A stretch of DNA of 45,425 bases. It comes from an uncultured Clostridia bacterium (lineage in GTDB: Bacteria > Bacillota > Clostridia > Christensenellales > Pumilibacteraceae). Location of the stretch: contig CALVUQ010000013.1 in the NCBI GenBank assembly GCA_944363615.1, forward strand, positions 1 to 45,425, given 5' to 3'. Shown one piece after another: positions 9,701 through 16,890 of this stretch. The notes under the pieces were generated by a model. The model saw only the letters and a list, made by a program, of their open reading frames with translations. It ran no database searches and was not told where the DNA came from. The position numbers and the translations under genes are program-made. The first letter of the stretch is position 1; every line of letters starts with the position of its first letter.

Positions 9701-10239
9701 TTGCTTACCTCGTGGCTGGTGCGGAATCCGTCGAAAAAGTGGAGGAAAGGCACGCTGGATTTAAGCGTGGAAAGGTGCGCGACAAGCGCAAGGTCCATGA
9801 CTTCCTGCACGGAATTGGAGGACAACATGGCAAAACCGGTCTGACGGCACGCCATTACGTCCGCATGGTCACCGAAGATGTTAAGCGCGTGCGCGGCAAG
9901 CGCCCTGGCGCTGACGTGGAACACGGTGGGAAGAAGCTCGCCCGCGATTTTGTACATATTGGGGATCATCAGCAACAAGCCCTGGCTTGCGGTGTAAGTG
10001 GTAGTCAGTGCGCCCGCCACCAAAGAGCCGTGCACCGCACCCGCGGCGCCGCCTTCGGATTCCATTTCGGCAAGTCTTAAGGGCTGTCCGAACATGTTTT
10101 TCCTGCCCTGAGCGGACCACTCGTCCGCAACTTCCGCCATGGGGGAGGAAGGCGTAATGGGGTAAATGGCCGCAACTTCGCTGAATGCGTATGCAATGTG
10201 CGACGCGGCGGTATTACCGTCGATTGTCATTTTTTTCAT
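6751..10239 (-). CDS. nifJ: Pyruvate:ferredoxin (flavodoxin) oxidoreductase
   Basis: A 1162-residue single-chain PFOR, full length for the family. It oxidises pyruvate with CoA to acetyl-CoA and CO2 and passes electrons to ferredoxin; it is the central catabolic enzyme of anaerobes and acts in the cytoplasm. The N-terminal domain carries YPITPSSPMAE. Two 4Fe-4S clusters are marked by CIQCGQCSMVCP near residue 688 and CTGCGSCANVCP near 741. The thiamine-diphosphate domain has CAGCGETPY near 810 and GGDGWAYDIG near 960, followed by SNTGGQASKSTPTG. The start at 10239 is set by GGAGGATAAC just upstream; a longer frame to 10308 lacks a site. It is monocistronic, with its own promoter at 10365-10393. 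Confidence 0.96.
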   Translation of the reverse strand: MKKMTIDGNTAASHIAYAFSEVAAIYPITPSSPMAEVADEWSAQGRKNMFGQPLRLAEMESEGGAAGAVHGSLVAGALTTTYTASQGLLLMIPNMYKIAGELLPTVFHVSARALAAHALNIFGDHADVMACRQTGFAMLSSNSVQEVMDLALVAHLSTLKSSVPFLHFFDGFRTSHEVSKIDGIEYDEILPLVDMEDIRRFKARALNPEHPVQMGTAQNGDIYFQNREAANKYYEAVPGIVKEMMKKVTKLTGRKYELYQYYGAPDAENIIVMMGSGCEAAEETVDYLAKQGKKAGLLKVRLYRPFSVKDFVDAIPASVKKIAVLDRTKEAGSLGEPLYLDVCAALAESGRGDIKVYGGRYGLGSKEFNPSMVGAVYENLEKKNPKNHFTVGITDDVTGTSLPVDKFINASPEGTSRCKFYGLGSDGTVGANKNSIKIIGDHTDMYAQGYFAYDSKKSGGLTISHLRFGKTPIKSTYLIDQADFVACHNQSYVTRYDMVSDLKEGGVFLLNTIWNKDQLDEELPYQMKNQIAKKHIKFYTLDALKIVNEIGARKGVNTVCQAAFFKLANIIPYEQAADYMKQMIKKAYGKKGDAVVNMNYACVDKAIEGLVEIKYPEDWATTTKGAPMVEGPSDPYFRAFIKPISAQEGDKLPVSAFEPDGHVPTGTTQFEKRGIASALPVWIPENCIQCGQCSMVCPHASIRPVLTTKEETAKAPENYVAKPALGLPEYDFRIQISPLDCTGCGSCANVCPAKVKALKMMPFEPVAKKEEANWDYSRTVVQKDVSAKFKPETIKGSQFRQPLFEFSGACAGCGETPYVKLVTQLFGDRMIVANATGCSSIYGGSAPTCPYTKNAEGHGPAWANSLFEDNAEFGYGMNLAYKARRAKLESDMLAAMDEVSPATKAAFNEWIENKNTAAGSKAAAAKVKAALETEKAELSDIRDNVDCLVKPSVWIFGGDGWAYDIGYGGLDHVLASGEDVNVLVLDTEVYSNTGGQASKSTPTGSVAKFAAAGKRTKKKDLGMMAMSYGYVYVAQVAMGADKNQLIKALAEAEAYNGPSLIIAYATCINHGIDMSNGQLETKKAVEAGYWQLYRYNPAAPEGVNPFTLDSKDPTGSYQDYLAGEVRYTALKKANPEVAEKLFAQAEEDAKVRLENYKKKAGK

Positions 10240-10364
10240 AGTTATCCTCCAAATAAAATATTCTTGGTTTTTAAGTCTGCGTAGCCCGTATTTCAGGCGC
10301 ACGCCCATTGGTTTTCCGGTAATTTTGACGCGGCGAAAAAGCCGTCTTCCGAAAAGCCTTAACT

Positions 10365-10393
10365 ATTATAAAACTTTTGCGGATATTAGTCAA
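10365..10393 (-). promoter_or_regulatory. Sigma-A-type promoter of PFOR
   Basis: On the minus strand TTGACT (10393-10388), 17 bases, TATAAT (10370-10365). It points at the PFOR start at 10239. Confidence 0.85.
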
Positions 10394-10427
10394 ACGTTAT
10401 CGATTAAAATAGTAGAAATTACACAAT

Positions 10428-10477
10428 AAAAAAGCGGTTTATGCGTTTCGCCCCCGAGAGCGAAAAACAAAAACCGC
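10428..10477 (-). terminator. Intrinsic terminator after nrdG
   Basis: Outer arms GCGGTTT and AAACCGC and inner arms TTTCGC and GCGAAA form a long stem. On the minus strand it ends in a run of T. It separates nrdDG transcription from the PFOR promoter just downstream. Confidence 0.85.
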
Positions 10478-10600
10478 CGATTTGATTGCTGCCCGTTTTT
10501 CTTCGTTGATTTATTTGCAAAGCTGCGGCAAATGCCTTTTATCGGAGCTTTACGAAAAATATACGGTATCACAAAAAATATGAATTTTTGCAGATTGAAT

Positions 10601-11140
10601 TTATCCGAGTCCGCGGGAACTGCCTTCCCACAGCGTAACTTTTCCCTTTTCAAGCGTGGATTTAAGATCGATTAACCGCTGATTCGACGAGCCGCGGAAT
10701 TTAAGCAGCAGATTTTTTTTGTCCGCCTCAAACCTGCCGTCCACCAGGACGTCCGCTATCGACAGGATGTCTTTTATCTCGGGCGTGCAGGCGCGGCAGG
10801 AAGGGGAAGACAGTTCTTCAAACGTGAAACCCGTGTAAATCCATATTGTTTTATCGGGAAGCTGCTTTTTCACCTTTGCAAGGAAGGGAAGAAGGGCTTT
10901 TTGATTTTCGGGCTCTAACGGCTCACCGCCCAGAACGGTAAGCCCCGATATGAATTCGGGAGAAAGCGCGCTTAAGAGTTCTTCTTCGGTTTCTTCGGTG
11001 AAGGGACGGCCGTAATCAAACGCCCACGTTTGGGGCTGAAAACATTCCTTACAGCGGTTTCTGCACCCCGACACGAACAGCGAAACTCTCACGCCCGGTC
11101 CGTCGGCTATATCCGTTTTTTTGATGTTACCGTAAAAAAT
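10601..11140 (-). CDS. nrdG: Anaerobic ribonucleotide reductase activase NrdG, probable ATT start
   Basis: A radical-SAM activase that makes the glycyl radical on NrdD. The cluster motif CRNRCKECF is present near residues 26-34. The first ordinary start codon is GTG at 11092, but this lies inside the conserved block and would cut off DIADGPG. In frame upstream, codons for FYGNIKKTDIADGPGVRVSL match the family N-terminus, and ATT at 11140-11138 stands 8 bases after AAGGAG. No ATG, GTG or TTG exists in that stretch, so ATT initiation is the best reading, giving 179 residues. It follows nrdD after 165 bases, with a hairpin between. Either a rare start codon or a sequence error could explain this. 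Confidence 0.88.
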   Translation of the reverse strand: MFYGNIKKTDIADGPGVRVSLFVSGCRNRCKECFQPQTWAFDYGRPFTEETEEELLSALSPEFISGLTVLGGEPLEPENQKALLPFLAKVKKQLPDKTIWIYTGFTFEELSSPSCRACTPEIKDILSIADVLVDGRFEADKKNLLLKFRGSSNQRLIDLKSTLEKGKVTLWEGSSRGLG

Positions 11141-11181
11141 TTTAGTTTCTCCTTGTAAAAATCCGTTATAAAAACACGATT

Positions 11182-11216
11182 CCGCCGCCTCATGACAAGT
11201 TAACCCGAGACGGCGG
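11182..11216 (-). repeat. Hairpin between nrdD and nrdG
   Basis: CCGCCGCCTC pairs with GAGACGGCGG with a single C-A mismatch around a 15-base loop. On the minus strand the stem is followed by AATCGTGTTTTTA. It may be a partial terminator or an RNA processing point lowering nrdG relative to nrdD. Confidence 0.5.
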
Positions 11217-11305
11217 AACGGAAATGCCGCTTTGTTTTTATGCTTTTCGCTGCGGTTGTATTATGCGGAATACAATCCCGCTGAAGTTTCCTGAAAAGCG
11301 CGCGA

Positions 11306-13465
11306 TTAAAGGTGCAGCACGCGGTCTTTTATTTCCTGAGTGCGGCCCTGATTCCAGAACTGCGTGCCGATGTAGCCGCATGTACGTCTTGCGACGTTCA
11401 TTTTGTCCTGGTCGCGGTTGCCGCACTGCGGGCATTCCCACACAAGCTTGCCGTCCGCTTCCTTAATCTGTATTTCGCCGTCGAAGCCGCAGACCTGGCA
11501 GTAATCGCTTTTCGTGTTAAGCTCCGCATACATGATGTTGTCGTATATGAACTTGATTACCGAAAGCACCGCCTCGATGTTGTTCTGCATATCGGGCACC
11601 TCGACGTAACTTATCGCGCCGCCCGTGGAAAGGGACTGGAACTGCGACTCGAAACGCAGCTTTTCGAATGCGTCGATGTTTTCGGTTACGTGCACGTGAT
11701 AGCTGTTGGTGATGTAGCCTTTGTCCGTTACGCCTTCTATTATACCGAAGCGGCGTTGCAGGCATTTGGCGAATTTATAAGTCGTGCTTTCAAGCGGCGT
11801 GCCGTAAATGCCGAATCCTATCGTGGTTTTTTCCTTCCACGCGTTGCATTTTTCGTTCATGTACTCCATTATGCGCAGGGCGAAAGGGGTGGCGGCGGGG
11901 TCAGTGTGCGACTTGCCCGTCATGTAACGCACGCATTCGCAAAGTCCCGCGTATCCCAGTGAAATCGTCGAGTATCCGCCCACAAGCAGTTTGTCGATGG
12001 TTTCGCCTTTTTTGAGGCGCGCGCATGCGCCGTACTGCCACAGTATGGGCGCGGCGTCGGACAGAGTGCCTTTAAGACGGTTGTGCCTGCACATAAGCGC
12101 TTTGTAACAAAGCTCCAGCCGCTCGTCGAATATTTTCCAGAACTTATCCTCGTTTCCGCCAGAGGAAAGCGCTACGTCCACAAGGTTTATCGTAACCACG
12201 CCCTGGTTGAATCTGCCGTAAAATTTGTAATTGCCGTTTTCGTCTTTCCAGGGTGAAAGCGCGCTTCTGCAGCCCATGACGGGGAAGCAGTTGCCTTCTT
12301 TAAGCTCCTTCATCTTCTTTTCGGAGATGTAGTCGGGGACCAGTCTTTTTGCGGTGCAACGCGCGGCAAGCTCGGTCAGATACCAGTACTTGTCGCCTTC
12401 GTGAATGTTGTCTTCCTCAAGCACGTATATGAGTTTGGGGAAGGCGGGGGTCACCCATACGCCTTTTTCGTTTTTGACGCCCTGGTGACGCTGGCGCAGA
12501 ACTTCCTCTATTATAAGCGCAAGGTCGCGCTTTTCTGCTTCGTTTTTCGCCTCGTTCAGATACATGAACACCGTAACGAAGGGCGCCTGTCCGTTGGTGG
12601 TAAGCAGCGTCACAACCTGGTACTGTATGGTCTGTACGCCGCGGCGTATTTCTTCACGCAGTCTCTTTTCGGTAAGCTCCTCGACTTTCTCCTCGGACGG
12701 TTTTGCACCCAGGGATTCCGCTTCGGCTATTATGTCGCGGCGAATCTTTTCGCGGCTTACGTTGACGAAGGGCGCAAGATGCGCAAGCGATATCGACTGT
12801 CCGCCGTACTGGTTGGACGCGACCTGCGCTATTATCTGCGTGGCGATATTGCACGCCGTGGAAAAACTGTGCGGACGCTCTATAAGCGTGCCCGTTATGA
12901 CAGTCCCGTTCTGCAGCATGTCCTCAAGGTTGACCAGGTCGCAGTTGTGCATGTGCTGCGCGTAATAATCGGTATCGTGGAAGTGTATTATGCCTTCGTT
13001 GTGCGCGTCCACTATATCCTTCGGAAGCAGAATTCTGTTTGTAAGGTCGCGCGAAACCTCACCCGCGATGTAGTCGCGCTGCGTAGAATTCACTATGGGG
13101 TTTTTGTTGGAGTTTTCCTGTTTGGCTTCCTCGTTGTTGCACTCGATAAGGCTGAGGATTTTGTCGTCGGTGGTGTTGGACTGACGCACCAGCATGCGGG
13201 TATAACGGTAGGTGATATACGCTTTTGCCACCTCGTACGCGCCGTGCGCCATAATCTGATGTTCCACTATGTCTTGAACTTCCTCCACGCCGGGCGTGCG
13301 GCCCAGTTTTTCGCAGGCGTTTACCACGCTTTCGGAAATGCGCTTTATCTGCATTTCGGTCATGCGGCATCCTTCCGCAACCGCCTCGTTTGCCTTAGTG
13401 ATTGCGTTTACGATTTTTTGGGGGTCGAACAACTGTTCCGCACCGTTACGCTTGATTATTTTCAT
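11306..13465 (-). CDS. nrdD: Class III anaerobic ribonucleoside-triphosphate reductase
   Basis: A 719-residue oxygen-sensitive enzyme that reduces ribonucleoside triphosphates to deoxynucleotides in anaerobic DNA synthesis. It opens with an ATP-cone (IIKRNGAEQLFDPQKI, residues 2-17), the allosteric domain. The body has FPVMGCRSALSP, with a probable active-site Cys, and YHVHVTEN. The C-terminal zinc site is C656, C659, C678 and C681, and the glycyl radical lies in RRTCGYIG (G697). ATG at 13465 is chosen because GAGGCGA precedes it and the ATP-cone begins there; a longer frame to 13504 lacks a site. NrdG is the activating partner downstream. Two NrdR-box-like sites overlap the promoter. Confidence 0.96.
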   Translation of the reverse strand: MKIIKRNGAEQLFDPQKIVNAITKANEAVAEGCRMTEMQIKRISESVVNACEKLGRTPGVEEVQDIVEHQIMAHGAYEVAKAYITYRYTRMLVRQSNTTDDKILSLIECNNEEAKQENSNKNPIVNSTQRDYIAGEVSRDLTNRILLPKDIVDAHNEGIIHFHDTDYYAQHMHNCDLVNLEDMLQNGTVITGTLIERPHSFSTACNIATQIIAQVASNQYGGQSISLAHLAPFVNVSREKIRRDIIAEAESLGAKPSEEKVEELTEKRLREEIRRGVQTIQYQVVTLLTTNGQAPFVTVFMYLNEAKNEAEKRDLALIIEEVLRQRHQGVKNEKGVWVTPAFPKLIYVLEEDNIHEGDKYWYLTELAARCTAKRLVPDYISEKKMKELKEGNCFPVMGCRSALSPWKDENGNYKFYGRFNQGVVTINLVDVALSSGGNEDKFWKIFDERLELCYKALMCRHNRLKGTLSDAAPILWQYGACARLKKGETIDKLLVGGYSTISLGYAGLCECVRYMTGKSHTDPAATPFALRIMEYMNEKCNAWKEKTTIGFGIYGTPLESTTYKFAKCLQRRFGIIEGVTDKGYITNSYHVHVTENIDAFEKLRFESQFQSLSTGGAISYVEVPDMQNNIEAVLSVIKFIYDNIMYAELNTKSDYCQVCGFDGEIQIKEADGKLVWECPQCGNRDQDKMNVARRTCGYIGTQFWNQGRTQEIKDRVLHL

Positions 13466-13497
13466 AAATGTCGCCTCACGTTGAAAGTATTTGTAAT

Positions 13498-13513
13498 TTA
13501 CCATATATTGTAT
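13498..13513. promoter_or_regulatory. NrdR box 1, over the nrdD -10 region
   Basis: TTACCATATATTGTAT matches the NrdR-box consensus ACACWATATATWGTGT at about 12 of 16 positions. It overlaps the predicted -10 hexamer. The second box starts 41 bases away, about four helical turns. Confidence 0.7.
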
Positions 13514-13539
13514 ATAATCGGTAAATAATTGATTTTCAA
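13511..13539 (-). promoter_or_regulatory. Promoter of nrdD-nrdG
   Basis: On the minus strand TTGAAA (13539-13534), 17 bases, TATATA (13516-13511). Both hexamers touch NrdR-box-like sequences, which fits direct repression by NrdR when dATP is plentiful. Confidence 0.65.
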
Positions 13540-13554
13540 CACAATATATAGGTA
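13539..13554. promoter_or_regulatory. NrdR box 2, next to the nrdD -35 region
   Basis: ACACAATATATAGGTA matches the first 13 positions of the NrdR-box consensus. The pair of boxes in helical phase is the usual arrangement for NrdR-controlled reductase genes. No nrdR gene lies in the window. Confidence 0.72.
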
Positions 13555-13578
13555 TTCACAGCTTGCTTATATTACAAC

Positions 13579-13607
13579 AAAAAAAGCGACTCGGTCAAGC
13601 GAATCGC
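13579..13607 (-). terminator. Intrinsic terminator of luxS
   Basis: On the minus strand GCGATTC and GAGTCGC (one T-G wobble) form a 7-bp stem followed by seven T residues. It lies about 65 bases after the luxS stop and upstream of the nrdD promoter. Confidence 0.8.
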
Positions 13608-13672
13608 CTTAGTCGCCTTAAAAAAATTTTAAAGCGCAAAATTCCCGTTCGGGACGCTAATAACAGGAAACT

Positions 13673-14104
13673 TCAGACTTTTCCGATTCGGGTTAAAAAC
13701 AGTTTTGCCGCGCCGTTTGCCTTCTTGACTGAAAGATTTTTGCAGTAGCCGCATTCGGAAGGAGAGTTGCCCGGCATTTTGCCGTTATAGTCCGCGACTT
13801 TTTTAAACGCCGATACTATGTCGGCTTCGGCCGCGCCTGAGTCAAGGTCGCGGTAAAGCACGTAAAAGCCCGTCCTGCATCCCATGGGTCCCACGTAAAT
13901 AACCTTGTCTTTTTCCGGTCCGTTTCTCAAAACGGTCGCCAAAAGATGCTCCAAGGAATGCATTTCCGCGTCTGTAAGCAGCTTGTCGCGGTAGGGCGCG
14001 CATATGCGCACGTCGTAGGTATATATATCGCCGTCCTTGCGCGAAAGGTATATTCCCGCGGGGTGGTTAAGGTGATCGATCGTAAAAGAGGCTATTTTTT
14101 CCAT
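13673..14104 (-). CDS. luxS: S-ribosylhomocysteine lyase LuxS
   Basis: A 143-residue enzyme that cleaves S-ribosylhomocysteine to homocysteine and the autoinducer-2 precursor, part of the activated methyl cycle. The metal site is complete: H49 and H53 in HSLEH and C118 in SECGYC. C76 in GPMGCRTGFY is the usual catalytic cysteine. The start at 14104 is marked by AAAGGAGT; the frame extends further upstream, but that part is basic and unlike LuxS. The protein is slightly shorter than the common 150-160 residues. It has its own promoter and terminator. No Pfs nucleosidase gene is adjacent. Confidence 0.95.
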   Translation of the reverse strand: MEKIASFTIDHLNHPAGIYLSRKDGDIYTYDVRICAPYRDKLLTDAEMHSLEHLLATVLRNGPEKDKVIYVGPMGCRTGFYVLYRDLDSGAAEADIVSAFKKVADYNGKMPGNSPSECGYCKNLSVKKANGAAKLFLTRIGKV

Positions 14105-14329
14105 TAAAATTACTCCTTTAAAACAAATTCGTCGGATTTTTACTTTATGGCTTCGTCTTTTTAAGCGGGCTGTAAGGCGGCTTTGTTTATAATGCGTAAA
14201 CGCAGATACGGCGGGGCGAAAGGTTTTTAACACTTCGTAGCTTGATTTATCCCAAATCAGTATCTGACCGCATGCAAAAAGCCGTAATACCGCAAACGAC
14301 GGACGGGTAATGCGTCAGCCCATGCTTTT

Positions 14330-14358
14330 ATTATAGACCTTTTACGTCACTGCTGCAA
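14330..14358 (-). promoter_or_regulatory. Probable luxS promoter
   Basis: On the minus strand TTGCAG (14358-14353), 17 bases, TATAAT (14335-14330). The -10 is perfect; the -35 matches only in its TTG half. Confidence 0.55.
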
Positions 14359-14385
14359 ATAATTTCAACACTCAAAGACAAATTA

Positions 14386-14414
14386 TTGACTAAAGGCGGT
14401 AAAAATGTTAGAAT
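14386..14414 (+). promoter_or_regulatory. Promoter of the amino acid kinase gene
   Basis: TTGACT (14386-14391), 17 bases, TAGAAT (14409-14414), 33 bases before the ATG at 14448. Confidence 0.8.
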
Positions 14415-14447
14415 ATACGAAAATACGGCATTTATAAGGATTTTTTT

Positions 14448-15272
14448 ATGAATTTCGATGTGGAACTTGTGGGTAAAATAGGCTCTATGGCGCTTGTGGA
14501 CAGCGTTCACGGCGAGCTTGACTACAATAAATTCGTCAGGATTTCGCGCTTTTTAAAGCCCGGCATGATTTGGGTTTCCAGCGGCGCGACCGTTATAGGC
14601 AGGCTGGATTACATTCACCGCAACGGGAAGGAGCTGACAGGCCCCGCCGACGACGTCAAAGCCGATTACGCCGCTCAGGGACAGACTATTTTAATGCAGA
14701 CTTACCGTAACTTTATCGACAGCCGTTACTCGGTGCGTCAGGTGCTTCTGGAGCATAACCATTTCAACAACGAAACCAATCGCGAGCATATCAAGAATCT
14801 GCTTTTGCGTTGCGCCGAACAAAACGCAATTCCCATCATAAACTATAACGACTGCGTATCGTCCGAAGAAAACCGAAAGCTGGAAATTCTTAAACTGCAA
14901 AAAGCCGGCAAGCACGTCGTCGAACTTGTGGACAACGACGAAACCGCCGCTCAGGTGGCGTGCCTTGTCAAGGCCAGACTGCTGGTTATACTTACCAATC
15001 TCGACGGAATTTACAGCGATTTAGGCAATCCCGATTCTCTTATCCGCGAAATAAGCGGCAAGGACGCCGCCGAAGTCATCGAAAACATCGACGCCGTCAA
15101 GCAAATGTGTTCGGGCGCGTCCAGAGAAGGGGCTAACGGGGCAAAAGCAAAACTCGAGTACATAAAGCCCTGTATCGAAATCGGCACCAAAGTCATTATC
15201 GCAAGTTCCCGTTACGATCTTAAGGATATCGTGGAAAACAAAGTTCCCTGTACGGTCATTGCCGCAAAATAA
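14448..15272 (+). CDS. Amino acid kinase family protein, glutamate 5-kinase-like
   Basis: A 274-residue kinase of the amino acid kinase fold (ProB, carbamate and uridylate kinases). It follows ProB in order: GKIGS (9-13) for phosphate binding, VSSGA (43-47), a substrate loop NYNDCV near residue 132 where ProB usually has NENDTV, VDNDETAAQVA near 163 and LTNLDGIYSD near 183. The later GMxTK loop is altered to GANGAKAKLE. There is no PUA domain. ProB makes glutamyl phosphate for proline synthesis, but no proA is adjacent and two active-site loops differ, so another substrate is possible. It is monocistronic with a strong promoter and terminator. Confidence 0.65.
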   Translation: MNFDVELVGKIGSMALVDSVHGELDYNKFVRISRFLKPGMIWVSSGATVIGRLDYIHRNGKELTGPADDVKADYAAQGQTILMQTYRNFIDSRYSVRQVLLEHNHFNNETNREHIKNLLLRCAEQNAIPIINYNDCVSSEENRKLEILKLQKAGKHVVELVDNDETAAQVACLVKARLLVILTNLDGIYSDLGNPDSLIREISGKDAAEVIENIDAVKQMCSGASREGANGAKAKLEYIKPCIEIGTKVIIASSRYDLKDIVENKVPCTVIAAK

Positions 15273-15375
15273 CTTCAGGTAATTCGATTTTAATAATATC
15301 GTACAGCTTCAGCGTATAGTTTTTGTGTAATTCTTTGACCGAATCAAAGTATGCGGCAACATTCCATACGCTTAC

Positions 15376-15416
15376 CGTAAAAAAAATACCGTCCTTGGAA
15401 ACGGGCGGTTTTTTTT
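15376..15416. terminator. Bidirectional terminator between the kinase gene and lgt
   Basis: ACCGTCC (15388-15394) pairs with GGGCGGT (15403-15409), with a T run on the right and an A run on the left. It can end the plus-strand kinase transcript and the minus-strand lgt transcript. Confidence 0.82.
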
Positions 15417-15505
15417 GTTGCTTTTATTTTTTGTTGCGATTATTCGATTTATAGATCTTAGCGATATGTGTTCTTCAATAGTATTTCGGCGGCGGAACGA
15501 GGGTT

Positions 15506-16435
15506 CTATTTCTTATCGGTTATACCGTCTTTTACGGACTCCGTCGGATTCTCGGCAGACGGAGTCAAGTCGGTTTCGGATACGGTATCGGGGCTTGTCT
15601 TTTCCTGCGCGGCCGCGGAAGAACCGTCGCCGTCGGTTACTGTGTTTTCTATGTCGGATTTTTCTAGTGCCCCGACATTGTTTTCCGCGCGGTATTCAAA
15701 AAGATAGAGTTCGGGTTTTTTAATGCGCAGCACGGTAAGCGCGATTCCGCACGCTAAAAAGACCAGCGACTGAACCTGAGAGGGGGAAAGAACACCCAGA
15801 AACGCGCCGCGCGGGTCGTCGCGGAAAAACTCTATGACGAATCGGAAAATCGAGTAAGCAAAGCAATACACGATAAGATTAAAACCTTTGGGCTTGTCTT
15901 TCAGGGTAAAGACGAGTAAAACCGCAAAAAGGGCAAACAAAAAAACCGATTCATAAAGCTGGGTGGGGATTACTTTTTTGCCGATGGCGGGAAAATACAA
16001 GCCGTGTTCGCTTTCCTTGCCGTAGCAGCATCCCGCCAGAAAGCAACCTATTCTGCCTATGGCGTGGGCAAGCGCGACGCAAACAGACGCAATTTCCGCC
16101 TGGGAAAAAAAGGCGCGGCGGATGTTTGGCCTACGCGAGCACACCGCAAAGAGAATAAAACACAAAGCGCCTCCCACCAGTCCGCCCATGAAAGTAAGGC
16201 CGCCTAAACGGAAGACCCCCGTTTCAAAGAAATTGTAAACCGACTGAAAGAGAAAGGCGGACAGGATTCCCGCGGCGATGGACACGATGCCGGCGGTGGA
16301 GTAGTAATTATAGACGTCGTCGGGAGTTTTTTTCTTTGCGCAAAGGAACCGGTAAAGTACAACCGCCGCAATAATGGCGATTACCATAAAAACGGAATAA
16401 GAGGAAATCTTCCCGCCGAACATATACGGATACAT
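15506..16435 (-). CDS. lgt: Prolipoprotein diacylglyceryl transferase Lgt
   Basis: A 309-residue membrane enzyme that transfers diacylglycerol to the lipobox cysteine of prolipoproteins. The Lgt signature is clear as HAIGRIGCFLAGCCYG near residues 124-139, and FRFVIEFFRDDPRG near 196 is the other conserved block. About seven hydrophobic segments are visible. After about residue 245 comes a tail of some 65 residues rich in Asp, Glu, Ser and Thr, not needed for the Lgt fold. AAGGCGG lies upstream of the ATG. Substrates within this window include the binding protein at 1929-2900 and the lipoproteins at 28060-31600. Confidence 0.88.
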   Translation of the reverse strand: MYPYMFGGKISSYSVFMVIAIIAAVVLYRFLCAKKKTPDDVYNYYSTAGIVSIAAGILSAFLFQSVYNFFETGVFRLGGLTFMGGLVGGALCFILFAVCSRRPNIRRAFFSQAEIASVCVALAHAIGRIGCFLAGCCYGKESEHGLYFPAIGKKVIPTQLYESVFLFALFAVLLVFTLKDKPKGFNLIVYCFAYSIFRFVIEFFRDDPRGAFLGVLSPSQVQSLVFLACGIALTVLRIKKPELYLFEYRAENNVGALEKSDIENTVTDGDGSSAAAQEKTSPDTVSETDLTPSAENPTESVKDGITDKK

Positions 16436-16468
16436 CGATATAAGCCGCCTTTGTTGTATTTTTGGGAT

Positions 16469-16497
16469 ATGATACCATTTTTACGCAAATTTGTCAA
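16469..16497 (-). promoter_or_regulatory. Promoter of lgt
   Basis: On the minus strand TTGACA (16497-16492), 17 bases, TATCAT (16474-16469). It is divergent from the gatCAB promoter. Confidence 0.82.
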
Positions 16498-16538
16498 CTT
16501 TCGGGGCTTGTTGCAAAGTTAGTCCCGCCGTCAAATAA

Positions 16539-16567
16539 TTGACTTTTGCTTCAATAACAATTATAAT
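16539..16567 (+). promoter_or_regulatory. Promoter of gatCAB
   Basis: TTGACT (16539-16544), 17 bases, TATAAT (16562-16567), 31 bases before the gatC ATG. Confidence 0.87.
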
Positions 16568-16597
16568 TTACGGGTAAACCTTTTTAAGGAGAAATCA

Positions 16598-16885
16598 ATG
16601 AAAATCGACAGAAAAGAGGTGCTTCACATTGCAGAGCTTTCCCGCCTTACGTTTACCGAGGAGGAGCTTGACGCAATGGGGGAGCAAATGGGCAGCGTAT
16701 TGGAAAAATTCCGTCGGCTGGACGAAGTGGACGTATCGGACGTACCGCCCACGGCGCACATTTTGCCGTTTGTCAACGTGCTTCGCGAGGATAAGGCGGC
16801 CGAACCCATGCCGCGGGAGGAGCTTTTAAAAAACGCGCCCGAATCCGACGGCAGCGCTTACATCGTACCTAAGGTTTTGGAGTGA
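16598..16885 (+). CDS. gatC: Asp-tRNA(Asn)/Glu-tRNA(Gln) amidotransferase subunit C
   Basis: A 95-residue subunit that braces GatA and GatB. The family pattern is plain: VLHIAELSRLTFTEEEL near the start, then the linker with DVPPTAHILP and LREDKA, and a C-terminal IVPKVLE. AAGGAG precedes the ATG. It is first in the gatCAB operon, and its stop lies 5 bases before the gatA start. The complex amidates misacylated Glu-tRNA(Gln), and often Asp-tRNA(Asn), and is normally essential where glutaminyl-tRNA synthetase is missing. Confidence 0.95.
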   Translation: MKIDRKEVLHIAELSRLTFTEEELDAMGEQMGSVLEKFRRLDEVDVSDVPPTAHILPFVNVLREDKAAEPMPREELLKNAPESDGSAYIVPKVLE

Positions 16886-16890
16886 GTTTT

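Larger units (their letters stand above)
10240..10600. other. Intergenic region between nrdG and PFOR
   Basis: A 361-base gap holding the nrdG terminator (10428-10477), the PFOR promoter (10365-10393) and a PFOR leader of about 118 bases. I did not recognise a riboswitch in the leader. Confidence 0.55.
14105..14447. other. Divergent promoter region and long luxS leader
   Basis: A 343-base gap with back-to-back promoters for luxS (minus) and the kinase gene (plus). The luxS leader would be about 220 bases. It does not match the SAM or SAH riboswitch patterns I know and has no clear terminator. Confidence 0.5.

Noticed and set aside
7030..10080. A 1016-codon open frame on the plus strand opposite PFOR
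   Set aside because: It lies fully antisense to a well-conserved gene, has no ribosome site, and its product has no domain pattern. The codon bias of PFOR leaves few reverse-strand stops.
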